Source: Bradyrhizobium canariense (GTDB lineage Bacteria > Pseudomonadota > Alphaproteobacteria > Rhizobiales > Xanthobacteraceae). Taken from it: 33,400 nt of DNA. Made by a program: the position numbers and the translations under genes. Below the pieces are notes generated by a model. That model was not told the origin of the DNA. It saw only the letters and a list, made by a program, of their open reading frames with translations, and searched no databases. Positions 17,114-25,541 of this stretch are shown one piece after another (positions within the stretch are counted from its first letter, which is position 1; each line of letters opens with the position of its first letter). The stretch spans positions 1 through 33,400 of the forward strand of contig NZ_VSST01000083.1 of the NCBI RefSeq assembly GCF_019402665.1, given 5' to 3'.

Positions 17114-17353
17114 GTAGATTCGGCGCCGTATCGCAACGGCGCGGCCGGCGAAGATTTTGCGAAGACGGCCTACCCGCTGCTGCGCAACGCGTACGGCCTT
17201 GATCGACTGCTCTGGGGCAGCGACTGGCCGCACACGCAGTTCGAGAAGGCGCAAAGCTACGCGAAGAACCTGCGATTTATCGATGGGCTGATCGTCGATC
17301 AGAGTGAACGCGCGCAAGTGCTAGCATCGCCACGTTCGCTCTGCCGCTTTTGA
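17114..17353 (+). pseudogene. C-terminal remnant of amidohydrolase (PDC-hydrolase-like TIM barrel)
   Basis: One frame encodes SAPYRNG, then FAKTAYPLLRNAYGLDRLLW, GSDWPHTQFEKAQSYA and a C-terminal helix ending PRSLCRF. GSDWPHT after RLLW is the hallmark of amidohydrolase_2 enzymes related to 2-pyrone-4,6-dicarboxylate lactonase, where the Asp is a metal ligand. Those proteins are about 280-300 residues, and only about the last 75-80 are here. The bases before 17114 do not continue the family in any frame I can read, so this is a 5'-deleted gene rather than a short functional one. The frame stays open upstream to 16751 only by chance. Confidence 0.7.
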
Positions 17354-17408
17354 TCCGTCTTCCGCGATTGCTCCGATTGCACTCTATTTTGGGGCATGAC
17401 GGGCGATG

Positions 17409-17433
17409 TCGCCGGCTTGTAGAGTGCCGGCGA
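17409..17433. other. 8-bp stem hairpin in PhzF leader
   Basis: TCGCCGGC at 17409-17416 is complementary to GCCGGCGA at 17426-17433 with a 9-base loop. No T-run follows on either strand, so it is not a standard terminator. It lies 43 bases upstream of the PhzF start and could be an mRNA leader structure or an operator. Confidence 0.4.
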
Positions 17434-17476
17434 TGCAGCCGACCGCGGCTGCGCTTGCGTGAAGAGGAAGCGAAAG

Positions 17477-18391
17477 ATGCAGCGCCGCTACATCACCATC
17501 GACGTGTTCACCGACCGCGCCTTCGGCGGCAACCAGCTCGCCGTGGTGCTCGATGCCGGCGGGCTCTCCACACAGCAGATGCAGGCGATCGCGACCGAGT
17601 TCAACTATTCGGAGACCACCTTCGTGCTGCCGCCGCGCGACAGGGGCAACGACGCCGAGGTGCGCATCTTCACACCGGTGAGGGAAATGCCGTTCGCCGG
17701 CCATCCCAATATCGGCACCTCCTTCGTGCTGGCGAGCCTCGCGAAAGAGCCGAAGCCGCGCCTTTTGTTCGAGGAGAAGGCGGGGGTGGTGCCGGTCGAT
17801 ATTTTTCGGGAGCAGGGAAGGGTCATCAGCACCGAACTCACCGCGCCGCAGCCGCTGTCGCGATTGGCGCAGGTTTCCGCCGCTGACGTTGCGGCCTGCA
17901 TCTCCTTGACCGCTGATGACATCAGGATCGATCACCACGCGCCGCAGGTCGTCGGCGTCGGAACGCCGTTCCTGGTGGCGGAGGTGCATTCGCGCGATGC
18001 GCTGAAACGGGCCAGGCCCGACGCGGCCGCGTTCGGCAGGGTCTTGCCGCGCGACGACGCCCGCTCGGTGTGGTTCTATACACGCGACGTGCCCGCGGCG
18101 GAGGCGCCGTGCGAACGGCAGGCGCGCATGTTCATGCGCGGCGCCAGCGGCCTCACCGAGGATCCCGCCACCGGCAGCGCCACGGTTGCAGCCGCCGCGC
18201 TGTTTGCCGAGCTCGATGCCACGCGAGATGGCGAATTGAAGCTCACGGTCGGCCAGGGCTTTGACATGGGTCGGCCGAGCCTCCTGCTGACGCGCGTGCG
18301 CAAGCAGGACGGCAAGATCGTCTCAGCCCATGTCGGCGGGTGCTGCGTGCAGATGATGGAAGGAACGTTCAGGCTCGCGGGGGAGGGGTAA
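17477..18391 (+). CDS. PhzF-family isomerase/epimerase-like protein
   Basis: This 304-residue protein has the diaminopimelate-epimerase-like double-hotdog fold of PhzF. The N-terminal half shows YITIDVFTDRAFGGNQLAVV and the catalytic glutamate E46 in FNYSETTFVL. It then shows EMPFAGHPNIGTSF and, in the second half, MFMRGASGLTEDPATGSATV. PhzF itself isomerises DHHA in phenazine synthesis, but no other phenazine gene is here, so the substrate is unknown. The ATG at 17477 with GAGGAAG upstream is preferred to the GTG at 17459. A hairpin lies in the leader, and the stop is followed within three bases by a dispersed repeat. Confidence 0.9.
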   Translation: MQRRYITIDVFTDRAFGGNQLAVVLDAGGLSTQQMQAIATEFNYSETTFVLPPRDRGNDAEVRIFTPVREMPFAGHPNIGTSFVLASLAKEPKPRLLFEEKAGVVPVDIFREQGRVISTELTAPQPLSRLAQVSAADVAACISLTADDIRIDHHAPQVVGVGTPFLVAEVHSRDALKRARPDAAAFGRVLPRDDARSVWFYTRDVPAAEAPCERQARMFMRGASGLTEDPATGSATVAAAALFAELDATRDGELKLTVGQGFDMGRPSLLLTRVRKQDGKIVSAHVGGCCVQMMEGTFRLAGEG

Positions 18392-18393
18392 TG

Positions 18394-18497
18394 GTCATTC
18401 CGGGGCGCGCGTGGCGCGAGCCCGGAATCCATTCATCCACCAACTCTGCGGCCCGATGGATTCCGGGCTCGCGCCAAGAGGCGCGCCCCGGAATGAC
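18394..18497. repeat. dispersed inverted repeat, family 1, copy B
   Basis: A 104-bp element starts GTCATTCCGGGGCGCGC and ends GCGCGCCCCGGAATGAC, with internal arms GAGCCCGGAATCCATT and ATGGATTCCGGGCTC. It is near-palindromic over its whole length and is the counterpart of the element at 4557-4658. It fills the gap between converging PhzF and DUF488 genes. Confidence 0.88.
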
Positions 18498-18506
18498 GGG
18501 CGGAGG

Positions 18507-18968
18507 TTAGATCTGCCGTCCCGCCAAATTCTTCACCGTCACGCCGTTACGCTCCTCGATGATCTCAGCGATCATCTGGCGATGGCAGTGGGTGTGATCG
18601 CGTTCATAGCAAAGCAGACAGACCGGACCTGCTTTCTTCACCAACGCGGAGAGCTCGTCCATCTGCTCCCGGGCCTCCGGCGTCTTCAGGTGCTTTGAGA
18701 AAATCTTCTCCAGCACATCGTATTGCCCGCTGCGGGCGGCGAGGCGGCCTTCCTTCGGCGTTCCGAGCGCGGCGAGGTGGACATAGGCGATGCCGCGTTC
18801 GTCGAGGCCCGCGGACAACTGCTTCTTGGAAAAGCCGGGCCGGCGCGACGACGTCACCGCGCGCACATCGACGACCAGCTTGACTCCGGATTGCTCCAGC
18901 TCGTCCAGTACGGCCTTCGGCGGCGTCTGCTCATAGCCGATGGTGAAAAGTTTTTTCAGCTTTGCCAT
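18507..18968 (-). CDS. DUF488 family protein
   Basis: This 153-residue protein begins KKLFTIGYEQTPPKAVLDEL, followed by LVVDVRAVTSSRRPGFSKKQL, YVHLAALGTPK and the C-terminal motif VCLLCYERDHTHCHRQMIAE. This conserved C/E/H/C/H set could bind a metal or act in catalysis, but the family has no settled function. It is the second gene of a pair with the DUF72 gene, 22 bases apart, a pairing often seen in bacteria. AAGGTC before the ATG is a weak ribosome site. Confidence 0.88.
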   Translation of the reverse strand: MAKLKKLFTIGYEQTPPKAVLDELEQSGVKLVVDVRAVTSSRRPGFSKKQLSAGLDERGIAYVHLAALGTPKEGRLAARSGQYDVLEKIFSKHLKTPEAREQMDELSALVKKAGPVCLLCYERDHTHCHRQMIAEIIEERNGVTVKNLAGRQI

Positions 18969-18990
18969 GACAGACCTTTAGCGAAACACC

Positions 18991-19812
18991 TCAGCTCACC
19001 CGCGCGATCAGTTCCATGGCGCCGGCCGGCGCGCGCACCTTGCCTTCGTGGATGACATAGGCGAACACGTCGCGCGGCTCCTTCTTCGGCTTGGACTTGT
19101 CGACCTTCGGCAGGTCGTCGGGTTCGCTTCCCTCGGCCCAGTCCTGAAAACGCCTGGCCCAGGCATCGAGTTGCTTCGGCGGATAGCAGGTCTTGATCTC
19201 GTCATTGCCTTTCTGAAGCCGGGCATAGACGAAATCGCCGGCGACGTCGGCAATCGCCGGATATTTGCCGTGCTCGGCGAACACGACAGGCGTCTCGAAT
19301 TCGCGGATCAGCGCGACGAAATCCGGCGTGCAGAAACTGTCGTGACGGACCTCGACGACATGGCGCAGCGCGCGTCCCTCGAGCTTGCGTGGCAACAGCT
19401 CGAGGAACTTGCCGAAATCGGCGCCGTCGAATTTTTTGGTCGGCGCGAACTGCCACAGCACCGGCCCAAGATGATGGCCGAGTTCCAGCACGCCGGAATC
19501 ATAGAAACGCTTGATGGAATCGCCGGCCTCGGCCAGCACGCGCCGGTTGGTGGCGAATCGCGGCCCCTTGACCGAGAACACGAAGCCATCAGGCACCTCG
19601 CTCGCCCATTTGCGAAAGCTCTCCGGTTTCTGCGAGCCGTAATAGGTGCCGTTGATCTCGATCGAGGTCAGCTTCGAGGCGGCGTAGGACAGCTCCTTGG
19701 CTTGCGTGAGCTTCTCCGGATAGAACACCCCACGCCATGGTTCGAAGGTCCAGCCGCCGATGCCGATGTAGATGTTGCCGGATTTTTTAGACGCGGTTTT
19801 TGCTTTGGCCAC
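18991..19812 (-). CDS. DUF72 (YecE-like) family protein
   Basis: This 273-residue TIM-barrel-like protein of DUF72 reads IYIGIGGWTFEPWRGVFYPE near residues 14-33, then LTSIEINGTYYGSQKPESFRKW, FVFSVKGPRFATNRR, LGPVLWQFAP, HVVEVRHDSF and FVYARLQKG. DUF72 proteins are widespread; a nuclease-like or ssDNA-related role has been suggested, but none is certain. The N-terminus has a short lysine-rich stretch (AKAKTASKKSG). GGGAGGATC lies upstream on the minus strand but very close. The DUF488 gene follows. Confidence 0.88.
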   Translation of the reverse strand: MAKAKTASKKSGNIYIGIGGWTFEPWRGVFYPEKLTQAKELSYAASKLTSIEINGTYYGSQKPESFRKWASEVPDGFVFSVKGPRFATNRRVLAEAGDSIKRFYDSGVLELGHHLGPVLWQFAPTKKFDGADFGKFLELLPRKLEGRALRHVVEVRHDSFCTPDFVALIREFETPVVFAEHGKYPAIADVAGDFVYARLQKGNDEIKTCYPPKQLDAWARRFQDWAEGSEPDDLPKVDKSKPKKEPRDVFAYVIHEGKVRAPAGAMELIARVS

Positions 19813-19882
19813 GGGAGGATCTCGGATGCGGGAGGAGGGCCTCCATCCTAATCAAACCAGTTGTGATTGGCCAGTTGCGACG

Positions 19883-19905
19883 TCCCGTCTAAGCTCGCGA
19901 CGGGA
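19883..19905. other. 7-bp stem hairpin upstream of small exported protein
   Basis: TCCCGTC (19883-19889) and GACGGGA (19899-19905) are separated by nine bases. It lies 22 bases before the start codon at 19928 and just before an A-rich Shine-Dalgarno region. It could be an operator or leader structure; no terminator T-run is present. Confidence 0.35.
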
Positions 19906-19927
19906 TCTGCGAAAAAAGGAGAACAAG

Positions 19928-20308
19928 ATGCGGATGCTGGTGGTGGGAGCGGCGCTCGTCATGATGACATCTGCTGCCATGATATCTTCAGTCATGGCCG
20001 ACGATGACGATGCCAAGGGTGCGCAGAAGCTCGCCATGCAGGGCCGCGACGATTATTGGCATTGCCTGGCGCGGGAATATTCGCGCGACGGCAATCAGGG
20101 CCTGTCGGAACAGGACTTTGGCCGCTCCGTCGCCGGAGCCTGTCCGTCAGAGCGACAATACTACCGGGTGGCACTGCTCGATTATCTCACCACGCAATAT
20201 CCGGGTATCGATGCCGGCGCTCATCTCGCGACCGCGAACAGAGCGGTGGAGGCGGCGCAGAAGGACATCGTGACGGCCTTCGTCAAGCACAAGCCGCCGC
20301 AGAAATAG
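19928..20308 (+). CDS. small exported protein, function unknown
   Basis: This 126-residue protein has a signal peptide (MRMLVVGAALVMMTSAAMIS, cleavage probably after VMA), then an acidic start DDDDAKGAQ. A mostly helical domain follows with two cysteines (YWHCLAREYS and AGACPSERQYY) and a C-terminus rich in lysine and proline. AAGGAG nine bases before the ATG at 19928 fixes the start. I do not recognise a named family. Periplasmic location is inferred from the signal peptide. It lies alone between the DUF72 gene and the next small membrane protein. Confidence 0.7.
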   Translation: MRMLVVGAALVMMTSAAMISSVMADDDDAKGAQKLAMQGRDDYWHCLAREYSRDGNQGLSEQDFGRSVAGACPSERQYYRVALLDYLTTQYPGIDAGAHLATANRAVEAAQKDIVTAFVKHKPPQK

Positions 20309-20396
20309 CCCATCGACCCGTGCGTCCGGCAAGCCCTTCCGGCAGCGCGCTCATCCATGGTATCACTGGGCGCATCTGGAACAGGAATGGGTTTCC

Positions 20397-20600
20397 ATGT
20401 CGTCTGAGTCGGTGGGGGGCATTTTGGGCGCGATCGTCGCGGCGATCGTGCTTGCGGTCGCCGTCGTCTTCGGGCCGATCGGCCAGTACGGCAAGCCGCC
20501 CAAGCCTGCGAAGGCCGATCCGGCCGCCATTACGGCGCCGGCGGCCCCTGCCGCGCCCGTGCCGCGAGGGCCGGTGATCAAGGAAGTCCCCAACCAGTAA
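20397..20600 (+). CDS. small single-span membrane protein
   Basis: This 67-residue protein has one membrane segment (ILGAIVAAIVLAVAVVFGPI, about residues 9-28) and then a tail rich in proline and alanine (KPAKADPAAITAPAAPAAPV) ending PVIKEVPNQ. The layout fits an inner-membrane protein with a flexible tail. AGGA is 11 bases upstream of the ATG, a modest ribosome site. No family is recognised. It lies 88 bases after the exported protein gene and may share its transcript. Confidence 0.6.
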   Translation: MSSESVGGILGAIVAAIVLAVAVVFGPIGQYGKPPKPAKADPAAITAPAAPAAPVPRGPVIKEVPNQ

Positions 20601-20814
20601 GGGCATGAAAAAGGGCCTCTTTCGCTCCTTGCAAAGCGGCTTTGTCGTTCCTATTTAGCTTCTAACGGCGACGTTGAGCGAAAACTCCGGCGCTGGAACG
20701 ACCTTGGAATAGCACAGGCTGCGCCGGATGTACGCGCCGCCCGCCGTTCCGGGGTCGTTGGCATTTTAGGGCCCCTTTTGGGCCGCCCCCCAGAGAAACC
20801 CCGGCTTGCCAGCG
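20601..20814. other. non-coding stretch before the tandem repeat
   Basis: No gene is seen here. It contains GGCCC-cttttGGGCC-type inverted bases at about 20770-20784. It also holds a segment (AGCACAGGCTGCGCCGGATG, about 20713-20732) resembling the one just after the tandem repeat (AGCACAGGACGCGGCGGATA, about 20875-20894). Confidence 0.4.
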
Positions 20815-20880
20815 CAAGTTCTTGGCAGCACAAGTTCTTGGCAGCACAAGTTCTTGGCAGCACAAGTTCTTGGCAGCACA
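20815..20880 (+). repeat. tandem repeat, four copies of a 16-bp unit
   Basis: CAAGTTCTTGGCAGCA is repeated exactly four times (20815-20830, 20831-20846, 20847-20862, 20863-20878) and followed by a further CA. Each unit contains the palindrome CAAGTTCTTG. The array ends 26 bases before the glycosyltransferase start, in its leader. Sixteen is not a multiple of three, so it is not a coding repeat. Confidence 0.95.
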
Positions 20881-20906
20881 GGACGCGGCGGATATACGCT
20901 GCCGTC

Positions 20907-22040
20907 ATGAATCAAGCGATCAGACCGGGCTCCGATACCCCACAGGCGGCTTCGCCGGCGCCGGAATTGTCGGTCGTCGTCCCGACCTTCAACGAGCGCG
21001 ACAATGTCACGGTGCTGTACCGGCGGCTGGAGGCCGTGCTGGCCGGCATCGCCTGGGAGGTCGTGTTCGTCGACGATAATTCGCCTGATGGCACCTGGGA
21101 TGTCGTGCGCGCGCTGGCACAGCGCGACAGCCGCGTGCGCTGTGTCCGCCGTATTGGCCGCCGCGGCCTGTCGGGGGCCTGCATCGAGGGCATCCTGGCT
21201 TCCAGCGCGCCCTATGCGGCCGTGATCGACGCCGATCTTCAGCACGACGAGACGCAACTGCCGAAGATGCTGTCGCTGCTCGCGAGCGGGCAGGCCGAAC
21301 TCGTGGTCGGCAGCCGCTACATCGAGGGCTACAAGAGCGAAGGCTTCAACAAGCAGCGCGCCGGCGCCAGCGCGCTGGCAACGGAACTCGCCAGGAAAGC
21401 GCTGCGGGTCGAGATCGCCGATCCCATGAGCGGCTTCTTCATGGTTCGCCGCGACCGCTTCGAGCAGCTGGCGCCGAAACTTTCCGTGCACGGCTTCAAG
21501 ATCCTGCTCGACCTCGTCGCCAGCGCCAACGGCACCTTGCGCGCCATCGAAATTCCCTACACGTTCGGCGAGCGCCAGCACGGCGAAAGCAAGCTCGATT
21601 CGATGGTCGCGCTGGATTTTCTCGGCCTGGTGCTGGCGAAGTTCACCAACGATGCTGTCTCGTTACGTTTCCTGCTGTTCGCGATGGTCGGCGGGATCGG
21701 CCTCGTGGTGCATCTCACCACCTTGTTCATATCGCTCGAGCTGTTCAAGGAGCCGTTCGCGGAAGCGCAGGCCTCCGGCGCCATCGTCGCGATGACCAGC
21801 AATTTCGTTCTCAACAACTTCCTCACCTATCGCGACCAGCGGCTGAAGGGCTTTGCACTGCTGCGCGGGCTGATCGCGTTCTACATCGTGTGCAGCGTCG
21901 GCCTGCTCGCCAATGTCGGCGTCGCCTTTTCGGTCTACGACCAGGAGCCGATCTGGTGGCTTGCCGGTGCGGCCGGGGCGCTGATGGGCGTGGTGTGGAA
22001 CTACGCGATGTCCGGACTGTTCGTCTGGCGCAAGAAATAG
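20907..22040 (+). CDS. GT2 (dolichol-phosphate-mannose-synthase-like) - GtrA fusion glycosyltransferase
   Basis: This 377-residue protein has two parts. Residues about 20-250 form a family 2 glycosyltransferase with LSVVVPTFNERDNV, VVFVDDNSPDGTWDVV, the metal-binding AVIDADLQHDETQLPKM and the acceptor-side ADPMSGFFMVRRD. Residues about 255-377 form a GtrA-like domain with four membrane segments (LLFAMVGGIGLVVHLTTLFI, GAIVAMTSNFVLNNFLTY and two later ones). It likely makes a polyprenyl-phosphate sugar and helps flip it across the inner membrane. The start at ATG 20907 avoids reading through the tandem repeat. The GT39 gene starts six bases after its stop and would use the lipid-linked sugar. 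Confidence 0.9.
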   Translation: MNQAIRPGSDTPQAASPAPELSVVVPTFNERDNVTVLYRRLEAVLAGIAWEVVFVDDNSPDGTWDVVRALAQRDSRVRCVRRIGRRGLSGACIEGILASSAPYAAVIDADLQHDETQLPKMLSLLASGQAELVVGSRYIEGYKSEGFNKQRAGASALATELARKALRVEIADPMSGFFMVRRDRFEQLAPKLSVHGFKILLDLVASANGTLRAIEIPYTFGERQHGESKLDSMVALDFLGLVLAKFTNDAVSLRFLLFAMVGGIGLVVHLTTLFISLELFKEPFAEAQASGAIVAMTSNFVLNNFLTYRDQRLKGFALLRGLIAFYIVCSVGLLANVGVAFSVYDQEPIWWLAGAAGALMGVVWNYAMSGLFVWRKK

Positions 22041-22046
22041 CTCACG

Positions 22047-23549
22047 ATGGGCGGGACTGACGCGCGGATCGTCCGCAATACGGCGTTGGTAATCATTGCG
22101 CTGGTCGGCTTGCGGCTCGTCGCGGCCGCCGTCACGCCGATCACCTTCGACGAAGCCTATTACTGGATGTGGTCGCAGAACCTCGCCGGGGGATATTACG
22201 ACCACCCGCCGATGGTTGCCTACGTCATCCGCGCCGGCACCCTCATCGCCGGCGACACCGAACTCGGCGTCCGCCTGGTCTCGATCCTGCTCGCGCTGCC
22301 GATGAGTTACGCGATCTATCGCTCCGCTGCGATCCTGTTCGGCGGTGCGCGGGTAGCGGCGACCAGCGCCATCCTGCTCAACGTGACGCTGCTGGCCTCG
22401 GTCGGCACGCTGATCGTCACGCCCGATGCGCCGCTTCTGGTTGCCTCCAGCTTCGTGCTGTTCTTTCTCGCCAAGGTGCTGGAGAGCGGCCGCGGCGTCT
22501 GGTGGCTCGCGGTCGGCGCAGCCGTCGGCGCGGCGCTCCTGTCGAAATACACCGCTATGTTCTTCGGGCTGGCGATCCTGATCTGGATCGCGGCCGTGCC
22601 GAAACTGCGGCACTGGTTTCTCTCGCCCTGGCCGTATCTCGGCGGTTTCGTTGCGCTCGCGCTGTTCTCGCCGGTGATCCTCTGGAATGCCGATCATCAA
22701 TGGGTCTCGTTCGCCAAGCAGCTCGGGCGCGCCAGGATCGAGGATTTTCGTCCGGTCTTCATTGCCGAACTGATCCCGACCCAGATCGCGTTCGCAACCC
22801 CGCTGGTGTTCATCCTCGGCGCGATGGGGCTGCACGCGCTGACCTGGCGCCGGGCCGGCGCGCTGGCCTCGCGCGTGCTGATCGAGACGATGTTCTGGAC
22901 CATCGTCGCCTATTTCGTCTGGCATTCGCTGCATGCCCGCGTCGAGGCCAACTGGTTCGCGCCGGTCTATCCGCCTTTCGTCGTCGCCGCGGCCGCCGCC
23001 GCCAATCTCGTGCAGTGGAAGCCGCGCCAGCGGCGCCTCGCGGATTTCTGCCTGCGCTGGGCCGCACCCACCGGCATCGTGATGTTTGCCGCGCTGATCG
23101 TGCAGGCCAATACTGGCTGGCTGTCCGGCTATCGCCGCGATGCGACCGTGCGCAGCGTCGGCGTCGGCTGGCGCGAGCTCGCTGCCGAAATCGAAGCGGT
23201 GCGCGTCCGCAATGGCGCGACCTGCGTGCTTGCGCCGGACTACGGCACGACAGGCTGGCTCGCCTTCTATCTGCCGCGCGGCAGCTGCGTGGCGCAGCAG
23301 AACCAGCGCATCCGCTGGGCCAACATGCCCGAGCCGGATCCAAAGCTGCTTGCGGGCAAGCTGATCTATGTCGACGAGCTGCGCTCTGACGGCCATCCCG
23401 CCGTCCACGACCTCTTTGGGAAGGTGACGCAGGTCGCGCAATTGCAGCGCAAGCGCGGCCCGCTCGTGATCGAGACTTACAGCATGGATCTGCTCGAAGG
23501 CGCCAAGGGCGACGTCCTGGACCGCTCGCCACCGCCGGAAGCGCGGTAG
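22047..23549 (+). CDS. GT39/ArnT-like membrane glycosyltransferase
   Basis: This 500-residue multi-span protein of the PMT/ArnT superfamily has the first periplasmic loop motif TPITFDEAYYWMWSQNLAGG, with catalytic-type acidic residues DE, followed by YYDHPPMVAYVIRAG. About ten to twelve membrane segments follow, and the C-terminal 130 residues (from about 370) form a soluble periplasmic domain. Such enzymes move a sugar from a polyprenyl-phosphate carrier to lipid, glycan or protein on the periplasmic side. It is six bases after the GT2-GtrA gene, which should supply the donor. The acceptor is unknown; lipid A or a hopanoid or other envelope lipid is possible. Confidence 0.9.
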   Translation: MGGTDARIVRNTALVIIALVGLRLVAAAVTPITFDEAYYWMWSQNLAGGYYDHPPMVAYVIRAGTLIAGDTELGVRLVSILLALPMSYAIYRSAAILFGGARVAATSAILLNVTLLASVGTLIVTPDAPLLVASSFVLFFLAKVLESGRGVWWLAVGAAVGAALLSKYTAMFFGLAILIWIAAVPKLRHWFLSPWPYLGGFVALALFSPVILWNADHQWVSFAKQLGRARIEDFRPVFIAELIPTQIAFATPLVFILGAMGLHALTWRRAGALASRVLIETMFWTIVAYFVWHSLHARVEANWFAPVYPPFVVAAAAAANLVQWKPRQRRLADFCLRWAAPTGIVMFAALIVQANTGWLSGYRRDATVRSVGVGWRELAAEIEAVRVRNGATCVLAPDYGTTGWLAFYLPRGSCVAQQNQRIRWANMPEPDPKLLAGKLIYVDELRSDGHPAVHDLFGKVTQVAQLQRKRGPLVIETYSMDLLEGAKGDVLDRSPPPEAR

Positions 23550-23575
23550 CTCTTCCTCGGAACGACGACGAAGGT

Positions 23576-25465
23576 TCAGTCGATCATCTCGGCCTTGGTC
23601 GCGGCCTGGTTCGGCCTGTCCTGGTCGCGCCAGAACCAGACGGTCACGACGCCGGAGCGGCCGCGGACCTGCGTGAGCAGGGGGCCCGACAGAACGCCGT
23701 CGGGACCGCTCTGAAAGTCGGCCGCATCCAGCAGCGTATCGCTGAGCGCGAGCCGCGCGCCGTTCTGGGCGGCGACCTCCATCAACCGGCTCGCCACGTT
23801 GACGGTGTCGCCTGTCGCCGTGATGTGCTGATGACTTTCGCCGAGGCGGGAGGCGACGATCGGGCCGAAATGCGCGCCGATCTTGAAGCCGAGCTGATTC
23901 CTGATCGCGGGCGGCAACGATGCGATCCAGCGTTCAACGCCGCGGTGCAGGTCGATCGCGCATTTCAGCGCGCGTGCGGCGTCGTCGGGCATTGCGCCGG
24001 GCAGGCCGAACAGGATCATGGCGCCGTCGCCGAGAAAGCCGCTGATCATGCCGCCGCAATCGATCGCGGTCTTCTCGATCAGCGCGTGAAACGCCTTTAG
24101 AATGTCCTGGAGCTCGCTTGGATCAATCCGCTCGCTCAACGCCGTGAAGCTGGAGAGATCGATGAAGACCATTGCTGCGTCCTGCCGGACGGGTGTCGAC
24201 AGGAAATTCGGATCGCGCGCCAACCACTCCTGCACGGCCGGCGCCTGGAATTGCGCGAGCGACCGGCTCTTGGCTGCGAAATATTGCGTGCGGCGGCCTC
24301 CCGCCCACAATTGCACGCCGGCAAAGACCGCAACCGGCGGCACTGCTGCGGCGAGCGTGGTCGCGGCGTTCAGCCAGGCGCCGTGCGTGAACGCGAACAG
24401 ATTGAAGCCGGCCCAGGCGATCATCACCGCGGCCGCGGTGACGATGCCAAGCGCGCTGCGCCGCCAGGCGAGCAGGCCTACCAGCAGCATCGGCAACAGG
24501 ATCGCGATGAGCGCGTCGGCGATGTGGACCTTGCGGTCGCGCACGATGCTGTCGCCGGCGACGAGATGGGTGATCGCGGTGGAGACCACTTCGACGCCGG
24601 GCATCAGGGAATCGAACGGCGTTGGGTAGAAATCACCGCCGCCGGCGACCGAGGCCCCGATCACGACGATCCGGTTCTCGATCGCCGCGCGACTTAACGT
24701 GCCGTCGAAGATGCTCTGTGCGCTGACGGTGCGGATGGTCCGGCGCGGGCCGTAATAGGTGATCGGCAGCGCGAAATCGGTATCGGTCGGCACCGCGCGG
24801 TCGCCGAGCATCAGATGGTCCGGCGCGATCGTCAGAGACCTGTCGAGCGCGCGCGCCGCGACCCGCAACGGAAAGGACAGCTCGACCTTGTCGCTGGTCC
24901 GGAACAGCATCGGCACCGAGAGCGGCGAGCCTGATTGTCCGGTCGCAACGTTAACGACGCCGACCTCGGCATGATCGGCGAACGCCGGCAGAGGCAGCAG
25001 GAAGCGCTCGGCCTGCGGCAGGGCGGCGAGGGGGCCTTGGCCGCTGGTCTCCACGGTCTCGCTGGCGGACGGGAAGATCGCCGCGGCGGCAAGGACGATG
25101 GGACCCGTCGCCAGCGTATTTGCCAGCGTGGCGTCGCCGATCGCAGCGCTGCGGTCGACCAGCAGCAGGTCGATCGCGACGACCTTCGGCTTGAACTGCA
25201 CGATGGTGTCCACGACGCGGGCGAGATCGGCGCGCGGCAGCGGATAGCTGCCGCCGCGCTTCACGACGGTGTCGTCGATCGCGACGATGGTGACGAGATC
25301 GGGCGGAACCCGCACGCCGCGGACCTGCGTCCGCCAATCCGTCAGCGTCGCCTCGAGGCGATCGAGAAAGCGCAGATGACCGTTGGCATGGCCGGCATAG
25401 ATGCTCACGCCCCACAGCGCGGTGAGGACGAGTGCCACGAGGATCTGAACGCGTCGGCTACTCAT
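23576..25465 (-). CDS. CHASE2-domain class III nucleotide cyclase
   Basis: The protein is about 629 residues: an N-terminal membrane segment (VQILVALVLTALWGVSIYAG), an extracytoplasmic CHASE2 sensor (about residues 30-320, with VTIVAIDDTVVKRGGSYPL and VVAIDLLLVDRS), three membrane segments (residues about 320-400), and a cytoplasmic cyclase domain. Metal aspartates lie in MVFIDLSSFTAL and GFLGDGAMILFG, with D, N and R in ATGDTVNVASRL. The usual lysine before F-x-GD is glycine here (MISGFLGDG), so substrate choice or activity is unclear. The ATG at 25465 is used; a TTG at 25480 is possible. It follows the FecR gene on the same strand. Confidence 0.9.
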   Translation of the reverse strand: MSSRRVQILVALVLTALWGVSIYAGHANGHLRFLDRLEATLTDWRTQVRGVRVPPDLVTIVAIDDTVVKRGGSYPLPRADLARVVDTIVQFKPKVVAIDLLLVDRSAAIGDATLANTLATGPIVLAAAAIFPSASETVETSGQGPLAALPQAERFLLPLPAFADHAEVGVVNVATGQSGSPLSVPMLFRTSDKVELSFPLRVAARALDRSLTIAPDHLMLGDRAVPTDTDFALPITYYGPRRTIRTVSAQSIFDGTLSRAAIENRIVVIGASVAGGGDFYPTPFDSLMPGVEVVSTAITHLVAGDSIVRDRKVHIADALIAILLPMLLVGLLAWRRSALGIVTAAAVMIAWAGFNLFAFTHGAWLNAATTLAAAVPPVAVFAGVQLWAGGRRTQYFAAKSRSLAQFQAPAVQEWLARDPNFLSTPVRQDAAMVFIDLSSFTALSERIDPSELQDILKAFHALIEKTAIDCGGMISGFLGDGAMILFGLPGAMPDDAARALKCAIDLHRGVERWIASLPPAIRNQLGFKIGAHFGPIVASRLGESHQHITATGDTVNVASRLMEVAAQNGARLALSDTLLDAADFQSGPDGVLSGPLLTQVRGRSGVVTVWFWRDQDRPNQAATKAEMID

Positions 25466-25541
25466 GTGGTCGTGTTGCAATTCTCTCTATCGTCCAAATG
25501 CTGTTGGCCGAGCCCCGGTGACCCGAACTTATCGGCCTAGT

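Noticed and set aside
17477..18391. PhzF-like gene as evidence of a phenazine cluster
   Set aside because: No other phz gene is nearby; PhzF homologues are common in genomes without phenazines.
19883..19905. Hairpin as a transcription terminator
   Set aside because: No T-run follows on either strand, and it lies between the start regions of divergent genes.
20815..20880. CRISPR array
   Set aside because: The 16-bp units abut each other with no spacers, and there are no cas genes.
20778..20906. Extended N-terminus of the GT2-GtrA protein through the tandem repeat
   Set aside because: It starts at a non-ATG codon and translates the 16-bp repeat in shifting frames; homology begins after ATG 20907.
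21663..23441. 592-codon minus-strand open frame opposite the glycosyltransferase genes
   Set aside because: The opposite strand encodes clear GT2-GtrA and GT39 proteins; the shadow protein is a low-complexity R/D/H/Q mixture.
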